A DNA stretch of 64,000 nt from Labilithrix sp. (GTDB lineage: Bacteria; Myxococcota; Polyangia; Polyangiales; Polyangiaceae), in contig JAQBQL010000020.1 in assembly GCA_028287035.1 (NCBI GenBank), positions 52,216 through 116,215 on the forward strand, written 5' to 3'. The position numbers and the translations under genes were made by a program. The notes beneath the pieces are model-generated. The model searched no databases. It was not told the origin of the DNA and worked only from the letters and a program-made list of their open reading frames with translations. Positions 37,138 through 45,827 of this stretch are shown piece by piece (the first letter of the stretch is position 1; every line of letters begins with the position of its first letter).

Positions 37138-38235
37138 TCACGGGAACGAGACGTTTTCCGTGCTGGTCACGGTGCCTGAGGGCGAGGTCGCGCGCGAGAC
37201 GACCTGGTAGTCGCCGTCCGGCAGGTCGACGCCGCTGTGCGTCGGGAAGTTGCAGTTCAGCGCCGTGTACGTCCCGTCGGGATTCTTGTGGCTGATCGAG
37301 ACGGTGCCCTTCACCATCGTCGTTCCGCCGCCGGCCTGCGCCACCTCGACGTCGTCGATCTCGAGGCGGTTCAGGGTGAAGCTGTTCGTGCCTCCGGCCA
37401 CGGTCGGCTGCGTGATCGCGACGCCGTACGCGTTGAGCACGACGGGCGCGTACACGCCCTGGGGCACCACGAAGGACCCGTGCGGGCTGCCGTCGGTGTT
37501 CCGCACGTACGCGCTCTGCCGGTTGTCGTACTGGAAGTTGGTGCCGGCCATCACGAAGGTCGGCGTGCAGCCGCCCCCCGACGGCGTCGGGTAGGCCGGA
37601 TCGTAGGCGTCGAGCTGGACCTGCACCTTGGCGATCGGGAGCACGGCCTCGCCGAGGTCTCCCTGCTTGATGACGACGTCGTGGCGGACGCCGTCGGTGT
37701 TCGGCGTGACCCCGATCGTGCCCGCGAGCACCAGCATGGCGAACCCGCCCGGCGTGGTCTGCCACGCCCTCAACCCTTCCAGCGCGCCGGTGCCGACGCC
37801 GTCGACGATGAGGTTGACACGGGCCGACCCCAGCGTGAGGGGCTGGTCGAAGCGAACGCGAAGGCCGCCGAGCTGGTGCTGCGTGACCGCCCCCGCCGTC
37901 AGCGTCACGTTGAGCAGCTGCGGCAGCATCGTGGCGTCGCTCGACGGAGGAAAGGCGGTGCGGAGCGCGTACGTCCCGGGCACCTTCTCGCGGCGCTCGC
38001 CGGGCTTGATGGCGGCCCCGTCGAACGAGAAGCCGTTCAGGAAACCATCGGTCTTGAAGGAGGTCGGCGCGAGGAGGTCGAAGGCGCCGTTCCCGCCCTT
38101 CGGCTTGACCTTCTTCTTGATCTCGTCGTCCTGCGTCGCGTCATCGTCGCCGTCGGCGGCGGGGCTGGCGCAGGCCACGAGAGGCAGCGAGAGGGAGCAC
38201 AGGAGAAGGGCGAAGAGGGAGCGCGAGGCGTTCAT
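37138..38235 (-). CDS. Large lipoprotein of unknown function
   Basis: A 365-residue exported protein with signal MNASRSLFALLLCSLSLPLV and lipobox LVAC, then an acidic/Lys-rich linker (DGDDDATQDDEIKKKVKPKG). The rest is beta-rich, with segments such as GTYALRTAFPPSS, LTLGSARVNLIVDGVGTG and DLPDGDYQVVSRATSPSGTV, suggesting several beta-sandwich modules. No family is recognised. It ends 27 bp before the benzoate-CoA ligase start on the same strand, though a functional link is not evident. Confidence 0.7.
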   Translation of the reverse strand: MNASRSLFALLLCSLSLPLVACASPAADGDDDATQDDEIKKKVKPKGGNGAFDLLAPTSFKTDGFLNGFSFDGAAIKPGERREKVPGTYALRTAFPPSSDATMLPQLLNVTLTAGAVTQHQLGGLRVRFDQPLTLGSARVNLIVDGVGTGALEGLRAWQTTPGGFAMLVLAGTIGVTPNTDGVRHDVVIKQGDLGEAVLPIAKVQVQLDAYDPAYPTPSGGGCTPTFVMAGTNFQYDNRQSAYVRNTDGSPHGSFVVPQGVYAPVVLNAYGVAITQPTVAGGTNSFTLNRLEIDDVEVAQAGGGTTMVKGTVSISHKNPDGTYTALNCNFPTHSGVDLPDGDYQVVSRATSPSGTVTSTENVSFP

Positions 38236-38309
38236 GGCGGGTCGTACGGAAGGCCCCCGGTATTCCTTCCCTACATCCGCGCCCCCTTGTGGCAGGATGG
38301 AAAGGACCC

Positions 38310-40022
38310 ATGAAACGGAACCCGCCGGAGCCCGAGTCCGAGGAGATCACGCTCTACATCTCGACGTACTACTCGCTCTTGCGGTCGTCCGGCGAGGTGC
38401 GGGTCCGCGCCTTCGAGGAGGCCCACGGGTACAGCGGCTCGAGCCTCCACGCCGGCGCGCTCGGCGACGAGCCCGATCTCTCGGCCTTCGCCTACGCGGC
38501 GGCCCGTCTTCCGGACGACATGCCGGACACGGACCTCGTCATCCTCGGCCAGTCCCACGAGCTCTTCGAGGCGGCCGGCTTCGACGTGCGGCGCTGGAAG
38601 ATCGCGAAGACGCGCGGCCGCCGGCGTCCGCTCCGCGTGGACGGCAACGGGCGGCTGGCCGTGTTCATCGCGAGCGCGAGCGACATCGACGATCTCGTTC
38701 CGATCGTCACCGCCTACCAGATCGAGTGGAACAAGATCCACGCGCGCCTCCGCCGCGTCGCCACCACGCCCGAGGCCATGGTCGAGGCGACGAAGGACCC
38801 CGACTCGCTCGCCGCCGCGCTGGGCGTGCCGGTCAGCGACGCGCAGAAGCTCATCGCCGCTTTCGGTCCGGGGCGCGTCGAGCGCGGCGAGCGCGCGCTC
38901 TACGACCGGCCGCTCGACCTCCGCATGCGCATGCTCGCCGCCTCGTACTCGCAGTACCAGCGCGCGGCGCAGCGCTGGTGGAGCGGCATCGAGCCGGCGT
39001 ACATCAAGCCGACCGAGCCGCGGCGGCCCCCGGTCTACTTCGTCTCCTCGAACACCCACGCGCTCGCCAACCTGGTCGGCGGTTACGCGCGCTCGCACGC
39101 CGACGAGATCGTCGCCTGGGCGCGCATGAAGGACCCGGAGGGACTCGGCGACGAGGTCGCTCGGCTCGCCTCGCTCGGCGATCCGGCGAAGCTCGCGCCC
39201 GTCCTCTACTACCTGCTGCGCAGCTACATCCACTCGGATCCCGGCACGCAGAAGATGAACGAGGTGCGCGCGTTCGAGGCATCCAAGGGCCTCGTGCACC
39301 TCTCCGAGCCGGGACACATCGACGTCGACGCCCAGATCGCCCACATGCGCGAGCTCGACATCGAGCTGCTCGATCCGCGCCTGAGGATGCCGGGCATCGA
39401 GCGGCTCGCGAAGAGCGACGCGGTGATCGTCAACATCGACTACCCGCTCGGGATGGCCGCCTACCACCTGCTGTCGCGCCTCGGCCAGGGCGTCGGCGAG
39501 GTGCGAGGCATCTACGTGATGGGCAAGGCGGCGACCCTGAACGGGCGCGTCGGCGACGTCATGCTGAGCGGCAACGTCTACGACGAGCACTCCAAGAACA
39601 CGTTCCTCTTCAAGAACGCGTTCACGGCGCGTGACGTCGCTCCGTATCTCCAGCACGGCTCGGTGTTCGACAACCAGAAGGCGGTGACGGTGCGCAGCGC
39701 GTTCCTCCAGAACAAGGAGTACATGGATGCGTTCTACTCGAACGGCTACACCGTCCTCGAGATGGAGGCGGGTCCCTTCCTGAGCGCGACCTACGAGCTC
39801 GTGAACCCGAACCGCCTCCCGTCCGACGAGGTGGTGCACCTCTCGGCGCACACCAGGTTCGACGTCGGCATCGTGCACTACGCGTCCGATACGCCGTACT
39901 CGCGCCGCCAGTCGCTGCTCTCGAAGAGCCTCAGCTACTTCGGCGTCGACTCGACGTATGCGTGCGCGATCGCGATCGTGAGGCGTGTCATCGAGCTCGA
40001 GATCGCGCGCCTCGGGCCGTGA
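38310..40022 (+). CDS. DUF6909-type protein with nucleoside-phosphorylase-like C-terminus
   Basis: A 570-residue soluble protein starting at ATG 38310 after GGAAAGGA. The N-terminal half is helical (ISTYYSLLRSSGEVRVRAFE, AYQIEWNKIHARLRR). The C-terminal half contains VIVNIDYPLGMAAYHLLSRL, GIYVMGKAATLNGRVGDVML, and a TVLEMEAGPFLSA segment. This layout (G-K-A, G-D-V, E-M-E-A) recalls the nucleoside phosphorylase/AMP nucleosidase fold. I assign the DUF6909 name with moderate certainty; the enzymatic reading is inference. It converges on a small lipoprotein gene with a 4-bp gap. Confidence 0.65.
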   Translation: MKRNPPEPESEEITLYISTYYSLLRSSGEVRVRAFEEAHGYSGSSLHAGALGDEPDLSAFAYAAARLPDDMPDTDLVILGQSHELFEAAGFDVRRWKIAKTRGRRRPLRVDGNGRLAVFIASASDIDDLVPIVTAYQIEWNKIHARLRRVATTPEAMVEATKDPDSLAAALGVPVSDAQKLIAAFGPGRVERGERALYDRPLDLRMRMLAASYSQYQRAAQRWWSGIEPAYIKPTEPRRPPVYFVSSNTHALANLVGGYARSHADEIVAWARMKDPEGLGDEVARLASLGDPAKLAPVLYYLLRSYIHSDPGTQKMNEVRAFEASKGLVHLSEPGHIDVDAQIAHMRELDIELLDPRLRMPGIERLAKSDAVIVNIDYPLGMAAYHLLSRLGQGVGEVRGIYVMGKAATLNGRVGDVMLSGNVYDEHSKNTFLFKNAFTARDVAPYLQHGSVFDNQKAVTVRSAFLQNKEYMDAFYSNGYTVLEMEAGPFLSATYELVNPNRLPSDEVVHLSAHTRFDVGIVHYASDTPYSRRQSLLSKSLSYFGVDSTYACAIAIVRRVIELEIARLGP

Positions 40023-40026
40023 TCGC

Positions 40027-40506
40027 TCAGTGGGCGCTCGCCACGGCGGGCGCGGCCATCGCCTGCTGGACCTTCGCGGCGAGCGCGTCGATGTCGCCCT
40101 GGAACTTCTCGGGGATGACGTTGATCTCCTCGCACGAGCCCTGGAGGACGGTGTTCTGGATGACGTAGGCGCCCTGCGCGCAGCGCTTCACGTCCATGCG
40201 CACGGTGACGGACGAGCCCTGGGCGGCCGGTCCGACGACCACCGTGAAGCGGCGCACGATGGTGGCCGGGACGTTGCCGACCTGACCGAACATGAAGCCG
40301 GTGTCCTGCCACGTGGAGCTGACGATGCCGGTCTGCCGGTCGATGGTCGGTGAAGGATGGCCGTCGGCGGCGAGCGTGCGCGCCACGGTGTCGAGGCCCG
40401 ACTCCGGCGAGCCGGAGGTCACGAAGGTGGCGGGCTTCTGGGGAGCGCCGCAGGCGGCGACGAGGAGCAGGGAGAGGCCGGCCAGCGAGCGGAAGCGGAG
40501 GTTCAT
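40027..40506 (-). CDS. Small lipoprotein of unknown function
   Basis: A 159-residue lipoprotein from ATG 40506 (MNLRFRSLAGLSLLLVAACG; lipobox VAAC). The mature domain has ARTLAADGHPSPTIDRQTGI, TIVRRFTVVVGPAAQGSSVT and two Cys (VKRCAQG, LQGSCEE) that may pair. The alternation of beta strands recalls small periplasmic alpha/beta domains. The family is not recognised. It lies 59 bp downstream of the two-domain isomerase-like gene on the same strand. Confidence 0.7.
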   Translation of the reverse strand: MNLRFRSLAGLSLLLVAACGAPQKPATFVTSGSPESGLDTVARTLAADGHPSPTIDRQTGIVSSTWQDTGFMFGQVGNVPATIVRRFTVVVGPAAQGSSVTVRMDVKRCAQGAYVIQNTVLQGSCEEINVIPEKFQGDIDALAAKVQQAMAAPAVASAH

Positions 40507-40565
40507 GCCCCCTTCTGTCGCTCCCTCGCGGGATCCGTCACCCGCGCGGGACGTTTTCCTCGCGG

Positions 40566-41801
40566 TCACCCGCGGAGCGCGTCCTCGACGAGGGTGAGCC
40601 GGTCCTGGCCCCAGAAGAGCTCCCGGCCGTCGACGACGAAGGTGGGCGCGCCGAAGACGCCCTGCGCGAGCGCGTGGTCGGTGTGCGCGCGGATCGCGTT
40701 CTTGATCTCGGGGGTGTCGACGCGGGCGAGCGCCTCGGCGCCGACCGGTCCGCCGCCCGCACACGCGAGGAGCACCTCGGGGTCGGTGATGTCCTGGTCC
40801 TCCGCCCAGTACGCGCGGAACACGTTGGCGCGGTAGTCGTCGCGCGCGCTCTCGGGAAGGGCCTCGTGGAGACGGAGCGCCTTCACCGAGCTCGTCGGAA
40901 AGCGCGTGGGCATGCGGAACGGCACGCCCCAGTACGCCGCCCAGCGTTCGAGGTCCGCGGCCACGTAGCGGGCCTTCGCCGGAGAGAAGGTCGCGAGCGG
41001 CACGTCCGGGCCGCCGAGCGCGCGGAAGATGCCGCCGAGCAGCATGGGCCGCCAGGTCACCCGAGCCCCGGTGCGCGCCGCGAGCGCCTTCACCTGCGTC
41101 ACGCCGAGGTACGCGAAGGGCGAGGAGAAGTCCCAGTACACCTCGAGGCTCCGCGGCGAGGACGGCGGCGGTACGGCGGACGGCTCCCACGGGCGGCCCT
41201 CCACGAACGCGATGCGGTCCTGACCCCAGTAGAGGTGCGCGCCATCGACGACCCAGGCGGGCGCGCCGAAGATCCCGAGCTCGAGGGCGCGGTCGGTGCG
41301 GCTCCGCAGGTCCTGGGCGAGCGCCTCACCATCCATCACGGTGAGGATCGCCGCCGCGTCGTGCCCGCAGGCGGTCACGACCTTCGTGATCACCATGCGG
41401 TCGGCGATGTCGATGCCATCGACCCAGTAGAGACGGTAGAAGGCCGCGACGACCGCGGGGTCGAGCCCCGCCGCGATCGTGGCGCGGAGCGCGTCGACCG
41501 AGCGCATCGGATGACGATCCGGCATGTGCAGCGGGACGCCGAACCGCTTCGCCCAGCGCTGCATGTCGTCCAGGTTGTGGGCAGCCTTCGCGGGGGCGAG
41601 CGTCGCCCCGAGGTTCTCGGGCATCCCGAGCGCCTTGAAGACGCCGCCCAGGAGGAACGGCTGGTACGTGAGCGGCACGCCCATGCGCTCGGCGAGCGCC
41701 GGCGCCTGCGTCGAGGCGAGATACGCGTACGGGCACGTGTAGTCGAACCAGAAGTCGAGCGACCTCGCGGGCAGCGTGCGACCGCTCTCGAAGGGCTGCA
41801 T
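40566..41801 (-). CDS. Tandem fusion of two DsbA/2-hydroxychromene-2-carboxylate isomerase domains
   Basis: A 411-residue protein made of two complete thioredoxin-fold domains (~15-205 and ~220-411) of the DsbA/HCCA-isomerase (NahD-like) type. They share DF.FDYTCPYAYL / VYWDFSSPFAYL, YQPFLLGGVFKALG / WRPMLLGGIFRALG, RWAKRFGVP / RWAAYWGVP, GIFGAPAWVVDG / GVFGAPTFVVDG and WGQDR. The family's Ser nucleophile is Ser226-Ser227 in domain 2, whereas domain 1 has Cys23 at the equivalent place. Members are usually ~200 residues, so this is an in-frame duplication. It probably acts on an aromatic or glutathione-linked substrate, or as a thiol reductase; not proven. ATG 41801 is used (GTG 41804 adjacent). 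Confidence 0.85.
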   Translation of the reverse strand: MQPFESGRTLPARSLDFWFDYTCPYAYLASTQAPALAERMGVPLTYQPFLLGGVFKALGMPENLGATLAPAKAAHNLDDMQRWAKRFGVPLHMPDRHPMRSVDALRATIAAGLDPAVVAAFYRLYWVDGIDIADRMVITKVVTACGHDAAAILTVMDGEALAQDLRSRTDRALELGIFGAPAWVVDGAHLYWGQDRIAFVEGRPWEPSAVPPPSSPRSLEVYWDFSSPFAYLGVTQVKALAARTGARVTWRPMLLGGIFRALGGPDVPLATFSPAKARYVAADLERWAAYWGVPFRMPTRFPTSSVKALRLHEALPESARDDYRANVFRAYWAEDQDITDPEVLLACAGGGPVGAEALARVDTPEIKNAIRAHTDHALAQGVFGAPTFVVDGRELFWGQDRLTLVEDALRG

Positions 41802-41938
41802 CACGCTCCGTTACCCCGGACGCGGGCGGCCCGGAAGGGTCGCAGGAGAGCTTGGCGCCGAGAATCATTTCCCCGCCAATCCAGGCGGCTCGCCCTTTTC
41901 GACGAAACCGGTCACGCGGACAGCCGACCAAGCAGCCC

Positions 41939-42649
41939 ATGAATCGCCTCCACGCCCTCGTTCTGGCCGCGGTTTCCTCCCTCGCGTTCGTGGTCGGCTG
42001 CTCGTCTGCCAAGGACGACGCGAACACGATGAGCCTCACCAAGGGTTGCCTCGCCACGCGCTGCGAGCAGCGTCAGAGCGATAGGTCGAGCCAGTGCTCG
42101 TCGTGCATGACCGCGTGCTTCGGGGCGAGCTACGACTGCGACGTCGACGCGGCGTGCGACTACAGCTGCAGCGACGACGGCACCGATTGCTCCGACAGCG
42201 ATCGCAAGCAGTGCGCCGAGACCGGCTGGAAGGCCGAGCTGCCGCCCGGCGACCCGAGCGTCCAGGCCGCGTGCGAGGCGATGGTGGCGAGCTTCAACAC
42301 GTGCGGCGGCTCGCCCTCGAGCGACGCGCGGTGCAAGCAGTTCGCGAAGGTGGAAAAGCCCGCCACGAAGCCGTACTACGACTGCACCGCGAACCTGCCG
42401 TGCGACGCCGACCAGGCCGCGATGGCGGGGTGCGGGCCGGCGCCCACCACCTTCGGAGACGAGCTGTGCGCGCCCGTCTCCGACGACTGCAGCGATCTCT
42501 GCAACGACGAGGGGCGAGAGCTCCTGAACACCGGGGGCGGCTGGCTGCGCGAGGACGTGATGAAGGCGGCCATGGACTGCCGCAGCGCCGGCAGCTGCGA
42601 GGAGGTGCACGCGTGCATGGCGGCCTGGTGGAAGGCGGTCATCGACTGA
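41939..42649 (+). CDS. Cys-rich lipoprotein of unknown function
   Basis: A 236-residue secreted protein from ATG 41939 (MNRLHALVLAAVSSLAFVVG; lipobox VVGC). The mature part contains more than 20 Cys in clusters (CLATRCEQR, CSSCMTACF, CDVDAACDYSC, SDDCSDLCND, CRSAGSCEEVHAC), so it should be a disulfide-rich surface domain. No family is recognised; unlike the DUF4215 repeats there is no C-D-D-G-N core. The acyl-CoA-dehydrogenase-like gene starts 17 bp downstream, but a link in function is not apparent. Confidence 0.75.
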   Translation: MNRLHALVLAAVSSLAFVVGCSSAKDDANTMSLTKGCLATRCEQRQSDRSSQCSSCMTACFGASYDCDVDAACDYSCSDDGTDCSDSDRKQCAETGWKAELPPGDPSVQAACEAMVASFNTCGGSPSSDARCKQFAKVEKPATKPYYDCTANLPCDADQAAMAGCGPAPTTFGDELCAPVSDDCSDLCNDEGRELLNTGGGWLREDVMKAAMDCRSAGSCEEVHACMAAWWKAVID

Positions 42650-42666
42650 ACTACGCTCGTCCCCGC

Positions 42667-43584
42667 GTGGACGTCCTCCAGCACCTGCTCACCGCCCCGC
42701 TCGCCCGCGACGTCCCCGAAGACGTCCCGGGCGCGATCGTTTCGAACGCCGCCGAGCCGATCGACCTCGCGCTCGCCGGCGGGCTTGCGAGCGATCGGCT
42801 CGCCCACGCGTTCACGAACGGGTACCGCGCGGCGCTGGCGCGGCTCGTACGCGACGTGCCGGGTCGCCCGTTCCCGTGGCGGCTGTCGTTCGCTCACACC
42901 GAGAAGGCGGGCGGGCATCCCAGGGCGATCCTCACCACGCTCACGCCGCGCGACGACGGCTCGCTGGTGCTGCACGGCACGAAGACGTTCGCCACGCTGG
43001 CGAGCCGCGCCGACGAGCTGCTCGTCGTGGCCTCGCGCGGCGCGAATGCGGCGGGCCAGAACGATCTGGCGGTCGTGCGGGTCGCGGCGGGCGCGCCCGG
43101 CGTCACCCTCGAGGACAAGCGGGCCCTGCCCTTCGCCCCCGAGCTCCCGCACGCGGTCGTTCACCTCGTCGACGTCGTGGTCGCGCCGGGCGACGTGCTC
43201 CCGGGCGATGGCTACGCGAGCTACGTGAAGCCGTTCCGCACCATCGAGGACGTGCACGTCGTCGCGGCGACGGCCGGTTACCTGATCGGCGCCGCCCGCG
43301 CCCACCGCTTCGAGCCGGCGCTCGTGACCGACCTCGTCGCGCTCGCGGCCCTCCTCCGCGCGCTCGCCGAGCGGGACCCGTCGGCGCCGGCCACGCACCT
43401 CGCCCTCGCCGGCGCCCTCGCGACGCTGCGGCACGTGCTCGCGGAGGTCGGCCGCGCCTGGGCGAGCGCCGGGGCGTCCGAGGAGCGCGCGCGGTGGGAG
43501 CGTGATCAGCCGCTGCTCATGGTGGCGGACGTCGTGCGCCAGAAGCGGACCGACGCGGCGCTCGCCGCCCTCGACCTTCGCTGA
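42667..43584 (+). CDS. Truncated acyl-CoA dehydrogenase-like protein
   Basis: A 305-residue protein from GTG 42667. It follows the general order of the acyl-CoA dehydrogenase N-terminal and middle domains (FAHTEKAGGHPRAILTTLTP, LVLHGTKTFATLASRADELL, DLAVVRVAAGAPGVTLEDKR, VAPGDVLPGDGYASY), but lacks the FAD-binding GxGSDP-type segment and the C-terminal Glu motif (YEGTSE). The helical C-terminus is short and Ala-rich. It may be a non-catalytic relative or a family variant. Its position 17 bp after the Cys-rich lipoprotein suggests one transcript. Confidence 0.65.
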   Translation: MDVLQHLLTAPLARDVPEDVPGAIVSNAAEPIDLALAGGLASDRLAHAFTNGYRAALARLVRDVPGRPFPWRLSFAHTEKAGGHPRAILTTLTPRDDGSLVLHGTKTFATLASRADELLVVASRGANAAGQNDLAVVRVAAGAPGVTLEDKRALPFAPELPHAVVHLVDVVVAPGDVLPGDGYASYVKPFRTIEDVHVVAATAGYLIGAARAHRFEPALVTDLVALAALLRALAERDPSAPATHLALAGALATLRHVLAEVGRAWASAGASEERARWERDQPLLMVADVVRQKRTDAALAALDLR

Positions 43585-43689
43585 CGTGCGCCGCGTGGTC
43601 CTCCGTTCACGCCGCGCGTGACGGGACGCGAGAATCCCCGGATTATCCGGTCTTTCGCGGATGGCTCGGAGGTTGCTCAGCGCGCTGTC

Positions 43690-44511
43690 ATGCGCCTGCA
43701 TCTTGCTTCGCTTCTCCTCCTCACGCCGGTCGTGACCGCCGGCTGCATGTCCGTCGAGACGCGCGCCGAAGAGGGGTCGTACGGGCCGATCACGACGGCC
43801 TACCCTCCTTCGTCGCCCGAGACTCCGCCCCCCAGCGCGAAGACGCCGTCCACGCCCACCGTCACGCCCGACGCGCCCGCCGACGTCGCCGATCACGCCG
43901 AGGTGGTCTACCTGATGATGCGTGACCGCCTCGGCCGCGGCTTCTACTGCACGGGGACGCTGGTCTCCCCGACGCGCGTGGTCACCGCTGCCCACTGCCT
44001 CGACACGACGATCATGAAGAGCTGGACGATCCACGCGCCGCTCGCCGCGGGCTCGCCCGTGGTCGCGGGCAAGACCCCGGCGACGTTCAGCAACGCGTAC
44101 GACGACGTCGCGAACCCGGACATCGGCGTGCTGGATCTGGTGAGCCCGGTCACCCTCGCGCACTACGGCGAGCTCACCGACGTCGGGCCGCGCGTCGATG
44201 CGGGCGAGGCGCTGGAGGTCGGCGCGATCGTGCGCAGCGAGGAGGAGCCGGAGGCTCCGCTCATGCGCGTCGAGGCGATGCCGCTGTCCTCGACGACCCC
44301 GTACGGCTACGAGCACGGCTTCGGGACGCCCGCCTACACGAAGGGCGGCGACTCCGGCTCGGGCCTCTTCCTCGTCGAGGAGGGCGTGCTCACCCACAAG
44401 CTCGTGGCGGTCGCGCGGCAGCCCGAGCCGTCGCGCGGGATCGATCACTCGACCCGCATCGACGCGACGTTCCTCGCGTGGAATGCCACCGTGCCGGGCG
44501 CCGCCGACTGA
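43690..44511 (+). CDS. Trypsin-like serine protease lipoprotein (S1 family)
   Basis: A 273-residue secreted protease from ATG 43690 (MRLHLASLLLLTPVVTAGC; lipobox TAGC). After a Pro/Thr-rich linker come the S1 landmarks: FYCTGTLVSPTRVVTAAHC (catalytic His), NPDIGVLDL (Asp), and GGDSGSGLFLVE (Ser). The domain is compact with few Cys. It probably acts at the cell surface. A strong stem-loop follows at 44546-44575. Upstream 105 bp are free for a promoter. Confidence 0.85.
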   Translation: MRLHLASLLLLTPVVTAGCMSVETRAEEGSYGPITTAYPPSSPETPPPSAKTPSTPTVTPDAPADVADHAEVVYLMMRDRLGRGFYCTGTLVSPTRVVTAAHCLDTTIMKSWTIHAPLAAGSPVVAGKTPATFSNAYDDVANPDIGVLDLVSPVTLAHYGELTDVGPRVDAGEALEVGAIVRSEEEPEAPLMRVEAMPLSSTTPYGYEHGFGTPAYTKGGDSGSGLFLVEEGVLTHKLVAVARQPEPSRGIDHSTRIDATFLAWNATVPGAAD

Positions 44512-44545
44512 CGCTCACGCGTCTCGCTCACGCGTCACAAAATGG

Positions 44546-44575
44546 CGAAGGAGCCGGATCGCTCCGGCTCCTTCG
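44546..44575. terminator. Bidirectional intrinsic terminator
   Basis: GAAGGAGCCGGA (44547-44558) pairs perfectly with TCCGGCTCCTTC (44563-44574) across a TCGC tetraloop, and C44546-G44575 adds another pair. On the minus strand the stem is followed by a CCATTTTG tract, so it is a convincing rho-independent terminator for the minus-strand genes ending at 44593. It also sits 35 bp after the serine protease stop. Confidence 0.8.
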
Positions 44576-44592
44576 TCACATACACGCGTCGC

Positions 44593-45009
44593 TCAGGTGC
44601 GGGGAGCCGCCGCGCCGGGCGCGGAGGGCGCGGCCGGAGCCGAGAACTCCCACACGAACGTGGCGTCGCCCTCGTGCTTGTCCGGGGGCGCGATGCCGAG
44701 GCCGTTGATGGTGCGCACGACGCAGTCGGACACCGCGGCCGGAGCCGTCGTGTTCGCCTTGTCGACGGCGATGTTCGTGAACTTGCCGGCCTCGGTCTCG
44801 ACGTTGAACTTGACCGTCACCTTGCCCTGCGCGCCCGGCGTGCCCTTGAGGACGCCGTCGTAGCAGGCGCGGATGTCGTTGCTCTTCGTCTCGAGCACGG
44901 CCTTCGTGTCGTCGCGGTACATGTCCGGGCTGCGCGCCGCGAACGAGCAACCGCTCAGCGTGGAGACGGCGGCGGCGAAGCTGATCGTGGCAATGGCGAG
45001 GGTCTTCAT
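44593..45009 (-). CDS. Lipoprotein with AgmX/PglI-like domain
   Basis: A 138-residue lipoprotein from ATG 45009 (MKTLAIATISFAAAVSTLSGC). The mature domain (IRACYDGVLKGTPGAQGKVT, VKFNVETEAGKFTNIAV, VSDCVVRTINGLGIAPPD) has the paired-Cys, G-K-V, W/F-x-P layout of the AgmX/PglI C-terminal module, and an Ala/Pro-rich tail. It overlaps the upstream OmpA-like gene by 3-4 bp (ATGA), so the two are translated together. It probably works with that envelope protein (inference). Confidence 0.75.
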   Translation of the reverse strand: MKTLAIATISFAAAVSTLSGCSFAARSPDMYRDDTKAVLETKSNDIRACYDGVLKGTPGAQGKVTVKFNVETEAGKFTNIAVDKANTTAPAAVSDCVVRTINGLGIAPPDKHEGDATFVWEFSAPAAPSAPGAAAPRT

Positions 45010-45827
45010 CACTTCTTCTCCGCGGGCTTCGGGGCAGGAGTCGCCGACGCCGGCGCCTTGGGGGCCGGGGTCGCCGACGACGCGGGCTTCGTGCCGGGCT
45101 TCGGCGTGGTGGTGGCCGGCTTCGCGCCGGGCTTGGCGTTCGGGTCGGCGGGCTTCGTGTCGGTCGTGGCGGGGTCGCCGGGCGCCTTCAGGGACTCGGT
45201 CTTCGTGTCGACGACCTTCTCCTTGCCGGTGGTCGGGTCGATCTCGACCTTCTTCTGCGTCACGTCCTGCTCGACGACGAGGAACTCGACGCGGCGGTTC
45301 TTCTCGCGGTTCTCCTCGGTGTCGTTCGGGGCGATGGGCTTCTCGATGCCCCAGCCCTTGGCGGTGAGGCGAGCAGCGTCGACGCCGTCCTTCTTCACGA
45401 GGTGGTCCATGACCGACTTCGCGCGGTCGTCGGAGAGGGTCTTGTTCCGCTTGGCGTCACCCTCGGCCGAGGCATGACCCTCGATCGAGATCTTCTTCAC
45501 CTGCGGGTTGTCCTTGATGACCTTGGCGATGTCGGCAAGCAGCGAGTCGGACTCGGGCTTGATGATCGCCTTGTTCACCTCGAACTGGATCTTCTCCTTG
45601 AAGTCGATCTTGTTGTCGCGCAGCTCGACGCGCGGCGGCGGCTTCGGCTCCTCTTTCGGGGGCGGCGGCGGCGGCGGAGGCGGCGGGGGCGGCGGCGTCC
45701 CCACGACGGTGAAGGACTGGGCGCCCGCGAATTGCGTGGTCCCCCCGCAGCCGACGAGCCCGACGAGCAGCGCCGCCGCGGCGATCCGCAGTGCATGGGT
45801 GGAAGTTCGTGAAAGCATCGCTGTCAT
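45009..45827 (-). CDS. OmpA-family lipoprotein with polyproline and Pro/Ala/Lys tail
   Basis: A 272-residue outer-membrane lipoprotein (lipobox LVGC after MTAMLSRTSTHALRIAAAAL). A run of thirteen Pro (~residues 45-57) is followed by an OmpA-like peptidoglycan-binding domain at ~75-190: IQFEVNKAIIKPESDSLLAD, IEGHASAEGDAKRNKTLSDD, RLTAKGWGIEKPIAPNDTEE and NRRVEFLV. Unusually, ~80 residues of Pro/Ala/Lys/Thr-rich sequence follow the domain. It should tether the outer membrane to peptidoglycan. The downstream AgmX-like lipoprotein gene overlaps by 4 bp. Confidence 0.9.
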   Translation of the reverse strand: MTAMLSRTSTHALRIAAAALLVGLVGCGGTTQFAGAQSFTVVGTPPPPPPPPPPPPPKEEPKPPPRVELRDNKIDFKEKIQFEVNKAIIKPESDSLLADIAKVIKDNPQVKKISIEGHASAEGDAKRNKTLSDDRAKSVMDHLVKKDGVDAARLTAKGWGIEKPIAPNDTEENREKNRRVEFLVVEQDVTQKKVEIDPTTGKEKVVDTKTESLKAPGDPATTDTKPADPNAKPGAKPATTTPKPGTKPASSATPAPKAPASATPAPKPAEKK

